Source of the DNA: Xiphophorus maculatus
Taxonomy: Eukaryota > Chordata > Actinopteri > Cyprinodontiformes > Poeciliidae
Assembly (NCBI RefSeq): GCF_002775205.1
Contig: NC_036453.1
Span: 17,669,594-17,733,593 of the forward strand
Length of the DNA: 64,000 nucleotides
Reading direction: 5' to 3'
A program made the position numbers and the translations under genes. Below the pieces are notes generated by a model that did no database searches, was not told where the DNA came from, and worked only from the letters and a program-made list of their open reading frames with translations. Below are positions 1-12,858 of this stretch, one piece after another (within the stretch, counting starts at the first letter, position 1; the number at the start of each line of letters is the position of its first letter).

Positions 1-1037
1 GTAGTCATCACCTGTTTTGATTCTGCGTGTGTCACTCTGCGTTTAACTCGCACCCCTTCTCCCCCCCCCATCTACCCCGCCTGCCATCTTGCTCCTTTCA
101 TTCCTCACCACCCTGACTCCACCTCACCTCCACAGTTACCCCCACCCATTTCCACATTCCTCAATGAGAATAGCAACTAATTCAGCCTATTTGTATTAAT
201 AGTAGCAGCTCGCGTTGCTTCTCTAACAGCGGCAAAAAAAAGACCAAAGTCAAATCACTGGAGTGGGAGTTGCTCTCGTGTTGCTATAGCCTGCTCTGCC
301 GCCTTCGCTCCCTCCTGTGTGAATGCGATCACAGCTGCATCTTATGAAGCATTTCATTTAGGCAGCATTTTAGTTAAGTGATTTATGCAAGTTTCAGGAG
401 TCTGGGAACATTCAGGTGAGAAAGACCGCGGAGAAGCAATTAGCCTTTTCACTGTGTAGTCAGGGCAACAGCGTCATTGACAGACGTTCTGATTATTAAT
501 ATTTCCCTGCCACTTACTGGGCTCGAAACTTCACATTGTTAAGAAAGCAACGGGAGACAAGTTGAGAATGTTCCTGCGTGGATGTCTTTGTCATCGCCAC
601 ATGAGCTGGTTCTCTGATATTTTTACATTTTCTGGTAGCGACCTTCAGCTTGTTCAGTCCGACCAAATATCCGGTCGAACTGTTTAAACACTACGTGTGA
701 GACACAGACAAACATCCACATTGGAACAAAAACTGGGCTGGCTCCTGCACATGTTGGAAAGGTTGTTTCGGTTCAACTCTTTTCGCACACATTTAGACTA
801 CAATAAACTTAGTTATGCTTAAAGGACACATTAAAAGGAATACCATATGGTTGTTTTACAGCTCATCTGAGTTTGTCACAGTTGGGATATTTGTTTCTAT
901 TCTATTTTCAGTAAAAAAAGACAATGTTGTGCATTTGTCAATTTGTAATGTTAAATAGTGTGATTTAAACAGGTTTAGAATATTGTGTATAGATATTTAC
1001 AAAACTAATTAGCTTAAATGTTTTTCTCTCCTTCCCT

Positions 1038-1065
1038 AAAGACCTGTGCTTTTGCACAGGTCTTT
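1038..1065. repeat. Perfect inverted repeat (12-bp stem, 4-nt loop)
   Basis: The arm AAAGACCTGTGC is followed by a TTTT loop and then its exact reverse complement, so DNA or RNA could fold into a strong hairpin. There is no coding context. It could be a transposon end, a small structured RNA or chance. Confidence 0.8.
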
Positions 1066-1394
1066 GCTGCCTTTGTCGACAGTTATCTCAACCTTAACAT
1101 CTGGACTATTTTTATATCGTAGAATCATTTCACTGGCCATCAAAGCTTGTTATAAGCTAGAGGATCGTTCATGTATCATGTCTGATTTGCTGCATGAGGC
1201 ACTGAGAATATCAAAGGAAAAGTGTAATGTTGTAAACACCCAAAGGCTTTCAGTGAGAAACCATAAATATTACAAAAAAGGTTGCTGAAAAGCAAAAAAA
1301 AAAAAAATGTTAATGTTTGTTTACGTTATTAGAGTTTCCGTTTTTCCACAGTATTAAGTAAGTCACAGTATTCACAGAAGCAGTCAGGAGACAA

Positions 1395-1505
1395 ATAGCA
1401 ACTCTAGAAGAGCTGCAGAGATCCACAGAGAATCTGTTGATTGGACAATTATTATTAGCACCATCCACGAATCTGACATTTATAGAAAAGCTATAAAAGA
1501 AAGCT
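1395..1505 (+). mobile_element. Tc1-like transposase fragment (decayed)
   Basis: Around 1409-1500 the sequence resembles the part of a common vertebrate Tc1-like element that runs through the gagctgcagagatccacag segment and on to the segment for the middle of the transposase. Frames are broken by stops and indels, and both ends of the element are missing. Similarity is from memory, not a search. The same family recurs near 5180, 24355-25245, 57175, 61775 and 63800. Confidence 0.6.
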
Positions 1506-2199
1506 ACAGATTTTTTTAAAACAAGATGTAATTTACACACAGACCAAAAGAACTCAGGTGAATTTGTTTCCAATCAGTTTACAAAGCCAGACACAGCATG
1601 ACTGCTTTCACCATTCATCAGAGCAGCAGATCGATTCAAAACCGAGGGGCTCTTCAGCCATTCAAATCTACTGACGGCTTGAGAACGCGACACGCCGCCG
1701 GTGAGTCCAGGTGCCACCCGCTCCCTTCCCGCGCCTCTCACGTCAGAGTCGACGTCTCCCGCTTCACATCCTTGAAAGAGATTTTTTTTTTTAAAAAAAG
1801 AAGCTCCGGAGGGTGAAGCTGAAAGTGAGAGAAAGAGGTCTGCCTTTTCTCCAAGGTCAACCAGCTGCCACAGTCAATGAGCCTCTTCAGCCTGGGAGCC
1901 AACAAAGCACGGAGTCACTTCCAACCATGAATTTGTCATCAAGCCCCCCCCTGCCCCCCTTCCCTCCAACCCTATTGAACCCTCAACAAACAAAAACACA
2001 CATCAAGAAGCTTAATGAAACGCTTTTCACCAACTCATTCAAGATGTCCTCAAAAACCTGTTTGCTTCGGATTTTAGATTCTTTTTTTCTAATTTTTTTT
2101 TATCGGCGCCCTTGTTTACATTCTCTTCCCACAGCAGGCAGTCTCCATTGGCACTGTCTGTTTGTGTTTACTGCCGGGAAACCGACTTGACGCTTTATC

Positions 2200-2460
2200 A
2201 GAGGTGTTACGGAAAGGACAGTGTGTCATGGGGGAAGCGAGCAGCACGGTGTCGCACTGTTTTGGACAACGGATGACTCACAGAAGACAAATCAGGGCTG
2301 GTGGCATTTGAGAGAGGACTCGTCCATTGCATTAGGACGCCGCTGTTAAATCAACAGCGCAATCATAATGTGTTCCTGCAGTGCCTGCTTTAGCAGGTCA
2401 GACATGAAATTGATTAAGGCATCGTCCAACCTAATTACGGGGAGAGGCTCCTCCACCGTC
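2200..2460. promoter_or_regulatory. Candidate conserved non-coding element
   Basis: This block is not repeat-like, is less AT-rich than its surroundings and holds clustered homeodomain-type cores: TAATTA at 2432-2437 and tgattaa near 2411. There is no open frame of interest. It is only a candidate enhancer by composition and motif content; no alignment was available. Confidence 0.2.
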
Positions 2461-2501
2461 ACATGTCGTGACTGTAATTTGTTTTGGATTTTTTTTCCCC
2501 C

Positions 2502-2521
2502 CTCTCTCTCTCTCTCTCTCT
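2502..2521. repeat. CT microsatellite
   Basis: Ten uninterrupted CT units follow T and C homopolymer runs. It is a simple repeat with no coding role. Confidence 0.9.
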
Positions 2522-5174
2522 GTCTTCATAAAAGATGATGAAAATTCCCAAAACATTAGGCCTCTATTTTACAATTTCGAGTGCAGCATTGTCGTAACTG
2601 TTTCAAGTAATTTCTATATGACTCATCAGACTCAGCACTCATACATCACACCATGAAAAGAGCAAATTCTCGCCTGCTTCAGTCGTGGCTGAATTGCTTC
2701 TCATCTGGCATGTCACTTTTTTTTCTAAGACATGTCCATTCTTCACTGATTGGGTTCTTTGACAAAAGTGAAATGGCATCATAGCATTCGATGAATAAAG
2801 ATGCAACGCTACCAGAAAATAAGTCAGAAAGTTACAAGGAAAATGTTGTTTTAATGAAAAGAAAGTGAAATGCTTGATGCTGTGTGTCGATGTAAAGAGA
2901 AAATATAGTCACAAAATATGAGACAGACAGACCCCACCCCCATCGTACGCCTCCAAAGCCTAATTGAGGTTTTTTTTACCGCTTTTCAAAGCAATGGCTC
3001 TCAGTAGGGTTCTTTTTAGTAGCTACATTAGATTTTTTTTTTGTCTGTATGACAAAAGAAAATTGCACAAGATTGCCCCTCATACAAGAGGCGCAGCTTT
3101 AAATGCTTTGATTTTGTTTTTCACTCTCAGGTCACAGACACGTGAATGTCAAGTATATGCAGCTGAATTTAACCCTGCCTTTTTTTGCCTCCATGTTTCT
3201 GCCTCTGTCTTTGTGTCTTTGCTGGTTTGCTGTAACAAACCCCCTCACACACATGCACGCTGCCGACGTGAGATAGCTGCGGCTGCGTGCCGTGCGTGAC
3301 GGGCCGTGACGTACCCCGTTACGTGCCGTCGGGTTTTAGCTCTCTGCGAGAAGCTGATTTTTGAGGGGGGTTTTGTTATCGTCCGTGGGCATCATCGTCG
3401 TCGTTGCTATCAGCTGGGGCAGACGTGACGGGTCCCTCTGCGTCATTGTTCACTCCGAAGCCTCTAAAACTCTTGCCGCCAAAGCTACCATCACCAACCA
3501 AATGGGCGGGGAGGTAGCAGGTGGGGGTGCTGGGAAGACGACGTCAAAAATTACTCTGCTGCTTTTTAGTTGTGTCTCCTCTCTTGCTTACCTCCCCCTT
3601 CTTTTCTCTCTAACCTCTGCCTCTCTATTAAATGTTCACTTCTTTTGTTTCCTCCACTCTTTCTTGTTCCATCTCACTCTATCTTTCTGCGTGACATCCC
3701 CTGCCCTTATCCATTCTCCGGTTCCACCATTATCTAAACCACCTATCTCCTCATCTTTCCCCTCAATTCCCATTTCTCGTAGTCGGGAAGAATTTTATAT
3801 CAGAGAGAGACAGATAAACCCACCACCACCACTAAAAAAGGAAAAAAAATGAAAAGCTCCCCCTGTGCACACAGTCAGCCCCCACCCCTTCATCGCCACA
3901 ACCTTCTACTCCCCTAATCCTAATCACACCACAACCATTGTCATCAGCTCTTATCTCTCTCCACCAAATCTGCTGTGACTCAAAACAATTTCCTTTCATT
4001 TGCGATTTCTTTTAACCACCCGCACCCCCTTGCCTCCTAGAGCATCATCAGCCCCCATACTCTTTTCAAAGAAAACCCCAAATTCCTCAAAAAACTCTAA
4101 AATCACTCCCCATGCAGCACAAACCCCACCTAAGACGCACAAACGCAGAAGGGTTGGGAGTGGTTGACGTTGCAAGTGTTGCCATTAAAGAGTGACTGCG
4201 CGGCATGTGTAAGTGGCGTCTTGCCAGTGTCATCCAGCGGGGTGCGACAAGAACTGCAGTGTGACGTCACGGCGCACGCCGGCTATGATGGTTGGTGGAG
4301 CGTATTTTACGTGTGCGTGATTCTGTGTGTGCAGTTGGGATGGGAGAGATTTGAGGAATACAATTTGGTTGGTAGGAGGACCCGTTGGGCCTTGCTGCAT
4401 CATTGATCCCGGAAAATGAATGAGAGCCAACATTTAGTGCCACCCCCACCCCGCAGTCCCCTGTCCCTCCATCGCAAGCTTGTCTTTGTAAATTTTCTCT
4501 GCTTTGTTTTTTTCTCTCTAGCCTTTATTTTTCTTTCCCCCAACCAAGGCAAAAGGGAGTTGTTGAATCTGTAAAAATTAATTGAGTGTTTGACAAGATG
4601 CTCTTCAATCCTGTGAAGGAGACCCCCTAACTGTGTTTTAATGACTGAACCTAGCAGAAGGGGGAGCAAATACTCATTGAATGTTTGATTAACTGATAGG
4701 AAATCCATTCAAAGTGCAATGAAGCAGCCTGGTGTGCCAAAAATTTTAAGTGTTTGAATTTGAGCAGGTACAAAAACAGCACCACCCACTGGGAGAGTTT
4801 TGAACGGGAAAGACAGAGAGAGGGAGAGGAGCACCTCACTGTGTGAAGTATGAAGGGTTACAATGGCAGAACATGAGGTGTACTACATGATGGCTCAACA
4901 GGAATCAGGCGTGTGTGTTGCTTCATAGTGACAGGTGGTACAGCTACTCAGAAAGAGAAAAATAAACGAGTGTTTCTGAGTAGGGAACATGACATGAGTT
5001 TGTTCTGCTGTCTGTTGTCATTGTTGGATTTCAGAGAACTGAACAGATGGGTGAAAAGCTTTTCAGTTTAATGATATCACTTATTCTGCACCACAGATGA
5101 GGTAGTGGCATCATATTGTAGCTCTCATGTTTAGTCAATAACCTGGCTGTCCAGTTTGTTTCAGGCTTTTGTCA

Positions 5175-5400
5175 TTTACTGTTCCTCGCAAAACCATTCA
5201 TACCTCTTGAACTTTTTTCAGTTTTTCTCACATTGCAGCTACAAACTTCTGTGTTTTATTTGGATTTTATGTTACATCCCAACAAAAAAAGTTATGATGA
5301 AAAGACTAGGATTCTAACAAATAAATAAATTATATATCTAAATAAATTCAGTGCAAGTAACTGCTTTCACAAGTCACTTATAAAGTGGAAGTGATTTTTA
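5175..5400 (+). mobile_element. Tc1-like element terminal fragment
   Basis: The segment from the Cctcgcaaaaccattcatacc stretch through catattgcag-like and wattttatgttacatccc-like parts resembles the terminal inverted repeat of a widespread fish Tc1-like transposon. The following aattcagtgcaagtaactgc part resembles the sequence just inside that end. No transposase remains. Family assignment is from memory. Confidence 0.5.
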
Positions 5401-7259
5401 GAGAACGTTAAAGCATCGTTAGGTCACATTTGATACCTTCAATTTTGTGTAAAGCCTCAAAATATGCTTAACTTAAATTACTAAAGGTGGTTGTGTAAGA
5501 TTTGAATCCAAAATGCATAGCACACAGTTCAGATTTTTATTTGTCAAAAACCTTTATAAACTATTTATCAATCCAGATCCACTTCAAAATTTTGCACTAA
5601 CTTATCTATCACTATCCCAACAAAACAAAGCAAAGTCTGCTCTTTTTCCTTGCAGATTTATTTACAATGTTTGTTTTTGGTGTTTTCTTGCACGTTTTGT
5701 GTTCTGTTACAATTGAAGTATTATTTTTAATGCTAAAAAATTACATTATGCATAAAGTGTTGGTTCTAGTTTTGTACAACTTTATCTGCAAAGCTGCAAG
5801 CTGAAGATTAAATTTGAATTAAAAGCATTCTTTTCCTTTAAACATTTATAAACCCTTGGAAATGTGTGACACCTCTCTGACATTTTGGCGCCGTTTTCTT
5901 CCAGAAGTGAAAAGCTTGTTTACGTGACGTAGCAGCACGACTGCTGTCCATTCTCATACTCTCTGTTATTGATTATCCTGCTGGTAATTAGTTATTGATT
6001 ACTCCCAGCTTTCCTGTCTGTATATGATGGGAGATTTTAGCGTACAATTATAATTTAGTATGGCACTGATTCTTGTTTTCTGCCGAACCTCATCTGAGAA
6101 TGAAAGATTTAGAGAGTGAAAACACAAGTGGAGGAGTGAGTAGACGGACTGAAACAGACGAATCACCTTCTCTGCTGCTCTGAGTGTTGACTCATGCTGC
6201 AGATCTTGCCTCACGAGTTTCCAGCTCAGAGCAAAAAGAGTGAAACGCAATGCTTTCTGGATGTTAGGTGACATTTAGATACAGAGATCTTATTATTATG
6301 GTAATTGCAAAAATGATCTAATGTGAATGGCACAAATATTTTAAAAAACGTATGTCTTGTATTCACTTTATTAGCTTGGGATCTGCAGGTTCCTAATTAG
6401 TCTGCTTTTCATTTAGGAAAAGGTTTTAAATCGTCTGTTTCCAAGAAGTTTTTTATTTTTTCAAAAACTGTCATTTTGCTGAAGATGAGACACATCATTC
6501 CAACCAAAAGAAATAGCTTGTCAGTGATCTGATTGAATGACTTGAAGCCATAATTTGTTCATTATTTGATCTTGAAGAAGCCATATGGAGGATTGTACAA
6601 TATCCACATTATTTTATCTAAATTGATTCCTCTCAAATAATCTCAATTTTCCAGACATGCTTTTGCATAATTGGTAGATGTTTTTCCATATTCTACATAA
6701 ATAGAGCATTTGTAGGTGCTGTATTGGTTTTTCACTTTTCACTGATTACTATTCATTGCACAAAGTGACAAATTAATTGATAATGGCATTTAGGTTCCTT
6801 TGTGTGAACCTTTTAAAGCAGAAAAACTTGTCAGAAACCTTCTTGAGCTATTGTGAATTCTTTTGTCAAAAAAACAAAAGAGTTTTAGGCACACAAAGGT
6901 GCTGCGCAACACATCACCTGCCGGAGCAAATAAGAGAGATTTATTCTCAATCGGCATCTTTTCAATTCTATGTGATTCATTTCTATGTGAGATACTTTTA
7001 TTGTGTCACAGTCTGGTTTTAATATTCAAGCGTTTTTGTGGCACAACTTCAAAGAGACTTTGTTTTCCTTTCGGTTTCAAATGACCTAAATTTATTTTTG
7101 TTACCAAACTAAAATTGTGGTCTAAATGAAGTAGAGCGTCTTTTTCAAAACATTCAAAACTGTATATTTAAAGCCATCTTCAACTACATTTGTGTCTTAT
7201 TAGAGCCAAAACATGAGATCAAGCATGTTTATCACTTTTTTCTTTTAGTTATCCATAAT
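5401..7259. other. AT-rich non-coding DNA
   Basis: Nothing gene-like is seen. Near 5887-5932 there is a TTTGGCGCC (E2F-like) word followed by an acgtgacgt (CRE-like) word, but no transcript structure supports a promoter. Confidence 0.5.
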
Positions 7260-7752
7260 CAGAGGTGGGCAGAGTACCCAAAAATTGTACTCAAGTAAGA
7301 GTAAAAAGTATCCATCCAAGAAATTACTCAAATTTACAAAGTATTGGGTAAAAAAACCTACTCAAGTACTGAGTGGCTGATTAAATTATCAATCATTTAA
7401 TATTTAAAAATTACATAATCAGACAGACCAAATTTTGAAGTTAAGCGGAAATGACAATAATTCATATAAATAACAAAATCAGGCAAAAGAAATGTTTTCC
7501 AAATTAGTTTCTGTCACTTAAAAACTTATGAAATTTTAACAAAAGCTGCAGGTTTGTGTCTGTGTCTGGTGAATTTTTGGTTAAAACATGTTTGTTTTAA
7601 CAAAACACTGTGCAGAGTATCCAGGAATGCTAAAGTATTTTAAATTTCAAGTAAGAGTAGCGATACTTAATAAAATTACTCAAGTAAAAGTAAAAAGTAC
7701 TGCATAGTTAAAACACTCGTAAAAGTAATTTTTGTCAAAAATGCTACTCAAG
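7260..7752 (+). mobile_element. hAT-like non-autonomous DNA transposon, copy 1
   Basis: It begins CAGAGGTGGGCAGAGTACCC and is followed by several degenerate copies of the word TACTCAAGTAA(A/G)AGTA at both ends of a roughly 490-bp unit. This is the look of an abundant non-coding fish element. The first 230 bp match the reverse complement of 21480-21710, which shows that it is a dispersed repeat. No transposase is encoded. The hAT assignment is from memory of similar ends. Confidence 0.6.
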
Positions 7753-7754
7753 TA

Positions 7755-7795
7755 ATGAATGGATATACTTTATATCCCAGAGGGAAATTCACAAT
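7755..7795. repeat. LINE/SINE tail fragment
   Basis: The ggatatactttatatcccagagggaaattc stretch resembles the common fish retroposon tail word that reads 'tactttat.gatccc.gagggaaatt'. The same motif is at about 46390-46425. It directly abuts the hAT-like element. Confidence 0.4.
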
Positions 7796-10795
7796 ATTGT
7801 ATCTTAGTCCTTTCTTCTTGTCAGATGCTGGAGTGAAAAGGGGAAATTTCTCTGTTACTCACCTATTGCCAGCCGTATCCTCTCATCGTTTAGAAATAAA
7901 AAAAGAATCTCAAACCATCAAAAACAATCTTCTTTCTCCAAATTAAGCTGGCATTTGATAGGATGCGGGGTTTAATCAAAGCTGTGCTGATATAAAAATA
8001 TCTCATGTTCCTTTCAGTCCACGTTTGTAATTTGCAATTGCTTGTTCATTATGTTTATTATTTGTTTTATTGGTTATTTAGACTCAATTGTATTTTGTTC
8101 AGTTATTTATTTTTAGTGATTGTGTTCAGTCATGAGACTTGCTTAATTTAAATAACCAGGGAGTTTAGTTGAGTTATGAATGTTAGTCATTTAAATATGC
8201 TGATAGTCTTTACATATGTAGTTTATACAATAATTAATTCCTGTGTGATTCTCTAAACACTTGGTTTCTCTTGCTCTCATTAACATTTGCCCATTTAGCA
8301 TGATCTAAGTGGGAGTAAGCGGGGCGCCAGGTGAACCTTTTTCACAATATCAGCGCATCATATTCAGACAATGCTGCAGATTGGCTTCATTGCTAATCAC
8401 ACATCATCAAGTAATTCAGAGTGAATTGTTTGGAGCTTATTTACAATTTTCTCTTTTCTGTTTGCCAGAACGACGCTCAGCTGCATGCGTCGATCTTTAT
8501 GGCGGCTCCGGGACCCAATTCAGCTTCTTGGCTTTGAACGTGTCTTTTGTATCTGCATCCTTACAGGCTGCACAGAACGGTTGCCGAGCAGCATTGTCAG
8601 TCTAATTAACCCCATTTAGCTGGGTTGAATTTTGTAGCCTGCCTTCATTTGCCAGCTGCAGGAAGGTATCTTCAGAATCAGGTGCAATTCAAGACCAGAA
8701 ATAGTGACTGTAGATCTATTAGGGGCAAGATTGCTTTGTGTACTTTGTTCACTGATGTTGAAGCACTTTGTGGCTTCTGCCACCAGGGAATATCTGAAAA
8801 AACTCCAAGTATGGATTAAATTTCAGTCAGTATTCTGCTGCTAGGAATTTTGCGACACTTTCATTTGCTGTGTTCTTGTTTGTGTGCATCCACTCCAGAA
8901 TGTAAATCTTTTATGTAACTAAACTTTAACCAATGTTCCCAGTGTTGGTATTGTCCAGTACAAACAAATACAATAGTAAATCATACTGAAACTTCGTGCA
9001 CCAGTTAGCAGTTTTTCTCAGGTGGGCCATAAGTTTATCCAGACGTCCTCCAACGACCTTTAAAGTTAATATTGAATTTGTTCTAAAAAACGTCAATTCA
9101 ACAGGTAATGGCTGAGTTTGATTAGCTTTGAAAAGTGATTTCTACTACTTTATACTGCTTTGAACGAGTACACAAATATAAAACAACTAACTTATTAAAT
9201 AAATGTTTTTTCTAATTCTAATCAAACTAAATATGTAAACTAATACAAGGTAGTGTGGTAATCATTTTAGCTTACAAAATCCTGTTTTACAGCAACTGCT
9301 CTCATCATTTTGAGAAAATCAAGAAGTGCCTCAGAGACTACCAAAACATTTCTTACATATCCTTATGTTACAGCTTTTTAAGATAAGTAATGGAAATCTG
9401 CTATATTCAGAATGGATAGCTCAAAGAATAATAAAAAAACAACAACTAAGATATTTTTATGCTTTAGATTTATCTTAATAAATACAGAAAATGTTTTCTC
9501 TGGGTTTAATACAGTCCAAGCTGCCACACACTGCTGGTCAGCTGGTTAAAAGAAAGCAGGACCGTAACTGACCTGCTTTCTTGTCAATGTATTGTTTTAG
9601 CTACAATGGAAATAAGTGTTTTTTCTTCTGTTACTGAAACTATTTGTCTGTGGTTCGATTCCTAACCTTGGGATCTTCTCTGCAGATCTTTTCTCCTGTT
9701 TCTTCCCATTTTCTCTCTAATAAAAGTCAATAAAAGCCACTATTGACACAAAATGTTTTTCTTTTAAAAAAGCAGTTGCATCATAAAATACATTTTGTCA
9801 AAGACCTTTGGAGAGCACACACCTTCTTTAGTGCGTTTCACATTTTCCTTCATTTAGATTTATAAAACAAATTTTATTTTTTATGCTAATTTAAAAGAAA
9901 ACAAGACATAATTATAGCCTTTAAAAATAACCATTGAAGCGAAATCAACACTTTAAAAATGTTATGAATATATTTATGTATATGGTATTGCTATCTTATT
10001 TTACTTTGAGCCTTTTCTGCTCCCTTTAATCTGAATAATTCAGTATTATTCGACACACAGCAGAACATTTCACAGCTCTTGTTCTGCATTCACACAGTAC
10101 ACAGAGGACCTTTGTTTAAAGCGTCATCCATCATTAAAGTCACTCTGGATGTAGCTCCTCTCTGCTTACTAAAACGATGCTGCTGCATTGTCGCCGTGTG
10201 CCTTATAAATGCACAAAATCTGCCTGTGTATCCTACGCTTTTTATTCCACAGTAGAACACAGTCAGGTTTTCAATTTAAACATTAGTCATAGAAAAATGA
10301 AGGAAATGAAATAAAATGTTCATGTGCAAATGCTGTTTAAGCTTATGAGACATACATTCTCTATTTTATAAAATCTGAATAAAAGCCATAATAAAAAACG
10401 GTATTATGTGTTAAATTTAGGCTACAGTGCATTTTTGCATGCGTGCTTTCATCATCAAAGACACAAAGGCTGTTTTTTCTCTTTGATTTATTTGTCTTTC
10501 CTTTGATCTTCATTGCCAAATTTGATTCTAATGAAATGTCTGTGCACTCTCTTCACAACATGCCAGATAAAAACATGTCCCAGTGAGCAGATCAACCACC
10601 TGTTCCTCCGCCAGAGCTGATGACTCGCTTGCTATGGCTTATCAGGGACGAACCGGGCATAAGTAAAACAATTCACCCAGGTTAACTGTGAACAATTTGT
10701 CCAATCTTTTTTGTTAATGAATGAGTTTGCTGTGTGAATTTTGGGAAATGATTAATGCAATGTCAGTTTCTGAGAAATAGAAGAAAATTAGGTCA
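7796..10795. other. Non-coding region with possible conserved blocks
   Basis: No gene is supported. A block at about 8285-8660 and shorter blocks near 10060-10250 and 10560-10690 are more balanced in composition and lack repeat signatures; the first has TAATTA at 8603-8608. They may be regulatory elements. The rest is AT-rich and unremarkable. Confidence 0.4.
8285..8660. promoter_or_regulatory. Candidate conserved non-coding element
   Basis: Balanced base composition, absence of repeat hallmarks and a TAATTA homeodomain core at 8603-8608 make this a possible enhancer. The 98-codon open frame across it has no family resemblance and is treated as chance. Only cross-species alignment could settle it. 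Confidence 0.2.
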
Positions 10796-10809
10796 TCAAG
10801 AATGCCAAG

Positions 10810-11535
10810 GTTTTGAAAGGTTCTACTTTAAAGAAACCAAATTCACTCCAAGAGTCTAACATCAACTCATCCAGGAGGTTAAAAAGAAGCCAGAACAGCA
10901 TCTAAAGAACAGCTGGCCTCACTAAATTGGAGTGTTTGGGATTCAACAATGAGAAAAAGACAGAGCCAGACAGTTTCAAGGTGAAAATCCTACAGTCCTA
11001 AAGGCACAAAACTACCCATCTCAAATTTGTCAAAAAAAACAAACATCTTCACCAGCACATATGTTGTTGTTTTACAAGACCAAAGTTGAACTTGTATGTA
11101 TCATTACATTAGTCACAAAGCTAAGACAGGAGAAATACAATAACTCAGACAGTCAAACATGCTGGTGATAGTCTGATGATCAACTTTGTTTCCTCAGGGA
11201 ACATATAACAAACTGATACTGTTATTGGTGAAACCATAAGTGCATAACATGAAAACCCTGTCATGTGTCTTAATTAAAACAATTAATTTTGCAAGAAGAG
11301 TGTGCCAAAATTCCCCCAAAGCAATTTAAAAACTCAATTCCAGTAATTGTAAACTCTTAAAGGCAAACAACTAATGTTTTGGCTCAGAGGGCAAGTTCTT
11401 ATTCAGACTGGTAATCATTCTCCGATGTTAAAAACTGCTTGAGGATCTAAAACATTTAGATTTATTTAGGTTGTAATAAAACTGAAAAGCAATGGAAACA
11501 TGTCAGGGAGCAAATACTCTTTCACTGCACAGTGC
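10810..11535 (+). mobile_element. Decayed Tc1/mariner-like transposon
   Basis: Successive segments resemble, in order, the coding strand of a vertebrate Tc1-like transposase gene: the 'catccaggaggt...agaacagcatctaaagaac' part near 10870-10915, the 'gtcaaacatgctggtgatagt' part near 11152, the 'caagaagagtgtgccaaaattcc' part near 11292 and the 'gggagcaaatactctttcac' end near 11505. Long stretches are deleted and frames are broken. It is a different family from the copies near 1395 and 24355. The assignment is from memory. Confidence 0.65.
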
Positions 11536-11566
11536 CATCTCCCGGTACAAACATGTCAAAACTTAA

Positions 11567-12854
11567 CCTTTTGAGGTCGACGCCCGCCCTGTGGCGGGCA
11601 TGACGTCATGTTTCTGTGTGTGTTTTTTGCTCCAATGTGATAATAAATTTTGTCAAAATGAAACAAACACTGTAAAATCACAAAGTTGAGGATGTTCTGA
11701 AAATAATGATACCAAACAAGGTAAGGTAAATAGTTTTTATGGTGAAAATATAAGGGTAAATTCAAAATTAGACCAAAACGGCCATTTAGACCCAAGACTC
11801 CAGCTTGTTTCGTTTTTTTTTACCTTCCTCCAAATGTAGCTGATCTGCTTCTTTATATGATGCACAAGAAGCTACATGCAAGTAAAGTAAACATAGTGTG
11901 TAATAAGTCATGTTGAAAATGTTTAAAGCATTCCTTTCAGCATGCTACATTATTACAACTATAGCACATTCTGGTGAGTTTTGACAGGTATCTGTATACA
12001 GTATGAAGCCAGATCATAGTTGAGACACTACTCTTACAGCCGACACCTCTTTGTTTTAGTCCTATAAAATGCAAAATTATTTATTGTAATTCAATATGTA
12101 AATCAGGTTGCATTCATACATGGACACATTTTGCTCATCAGCGGAGATCTTGCCAGAGGCTCCTCACAGAGACTGCAATCTTGGCCTACTTACCTCCAGA
12201 GACTGCAATCAGTAACATGCTGTGGCATCATTAACAAGCGGAAAGAGACAAAAATCTCCTGTCTGAATTGCATTTCAGAGACATGGTGTACCACGGTCGC
12301 TTAAGAAATGATGCTACCTTATTTGTTGTGTCATGTTGTTGGGAAACGTCTAGCCTGCGCTTATGTGATGATGAGTCCTAATTTCGAAATCAATAGTTGA
12401 AATTCAGTTTTCATCAATAAAATGGAGGTAGTCTTTTGTCTAACCATCATAGAAGCCATGACGCATGCATTTTTTTTGTATTTTCTGATGTCAGTGCCTT
12501 TAGACAATACCAAAAACTGCCACATTTATTTAAAACTAATCATATAGTGTCACACCTGTCTGACTTTAGTACTTCATCATCCCTAATTCCTCTTGATTGA
12601 CTTCATTATTTTTATTGGTAATGTTCATAAAATGTTCACACAATCACATTGTTCAATTGAAATGTTTTTAATTAGTCAATCATGCCAAGACAAAACTCAG
12701 AACAAATTTATAATGACACAAAAATAAAACCATTATTTAACATATTATTGAGTGATACGTATTTACATCTGTTCAGGTAATTTTTCCATGTGTACAAAAT
12801 ACATATTTACACTCAATGTTTAGTTCTCTAAAGCATGATAAAATTACTTAAGGG
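11567..12854. mobile_element. Candidate piggyBac-like non-autonomous element
   Basis: A 1,288-bp unit is flanked on both sides by TTAA (11563-11566 and 12855-12858). Its ends read CCTTTTGAGG on the left and, on the opposite strand, CCCTTAAGTA on the right, which fits the CC(C)TT-type start and the TTAA target duplications of piggyBac transposons. A 7-bp stem hairpin (gcccgcc-ctgt-ggcgggc) and a palindromic TGACGTCA lie just inside the left end. There is no transposase; the 79-codon minus frame at 11556-11795 is not recognisable. The terminal repeats match only partly, so the call is tentative. Confidence 0.4.
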
Positions 12855-12858
12855 TTAA

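Larger units (their letters stand above)
1..5170. other. Non-coding region, no supportable gene
   Basis: No open reading frame here resembles a protein family or has plausible splice structure. The stretch has a C-rich run near 60-130, a 12-bp-stem hairpin at 1038-1065, a Tc1-like fragment near 1395-1505, a CT microsatellite at 2502-2521, a small CpG-dense patch near 3255-3335 and a long pyrimidine-rich stretch from about 3560 to 4140. Parts of 200-540 and 2200-2460 have balanced composition and homeodomain-like TAATTA cores, which could be regulatory DNA of a neighbouring gene outside the window. That last point is inference. Confidence 0.6.
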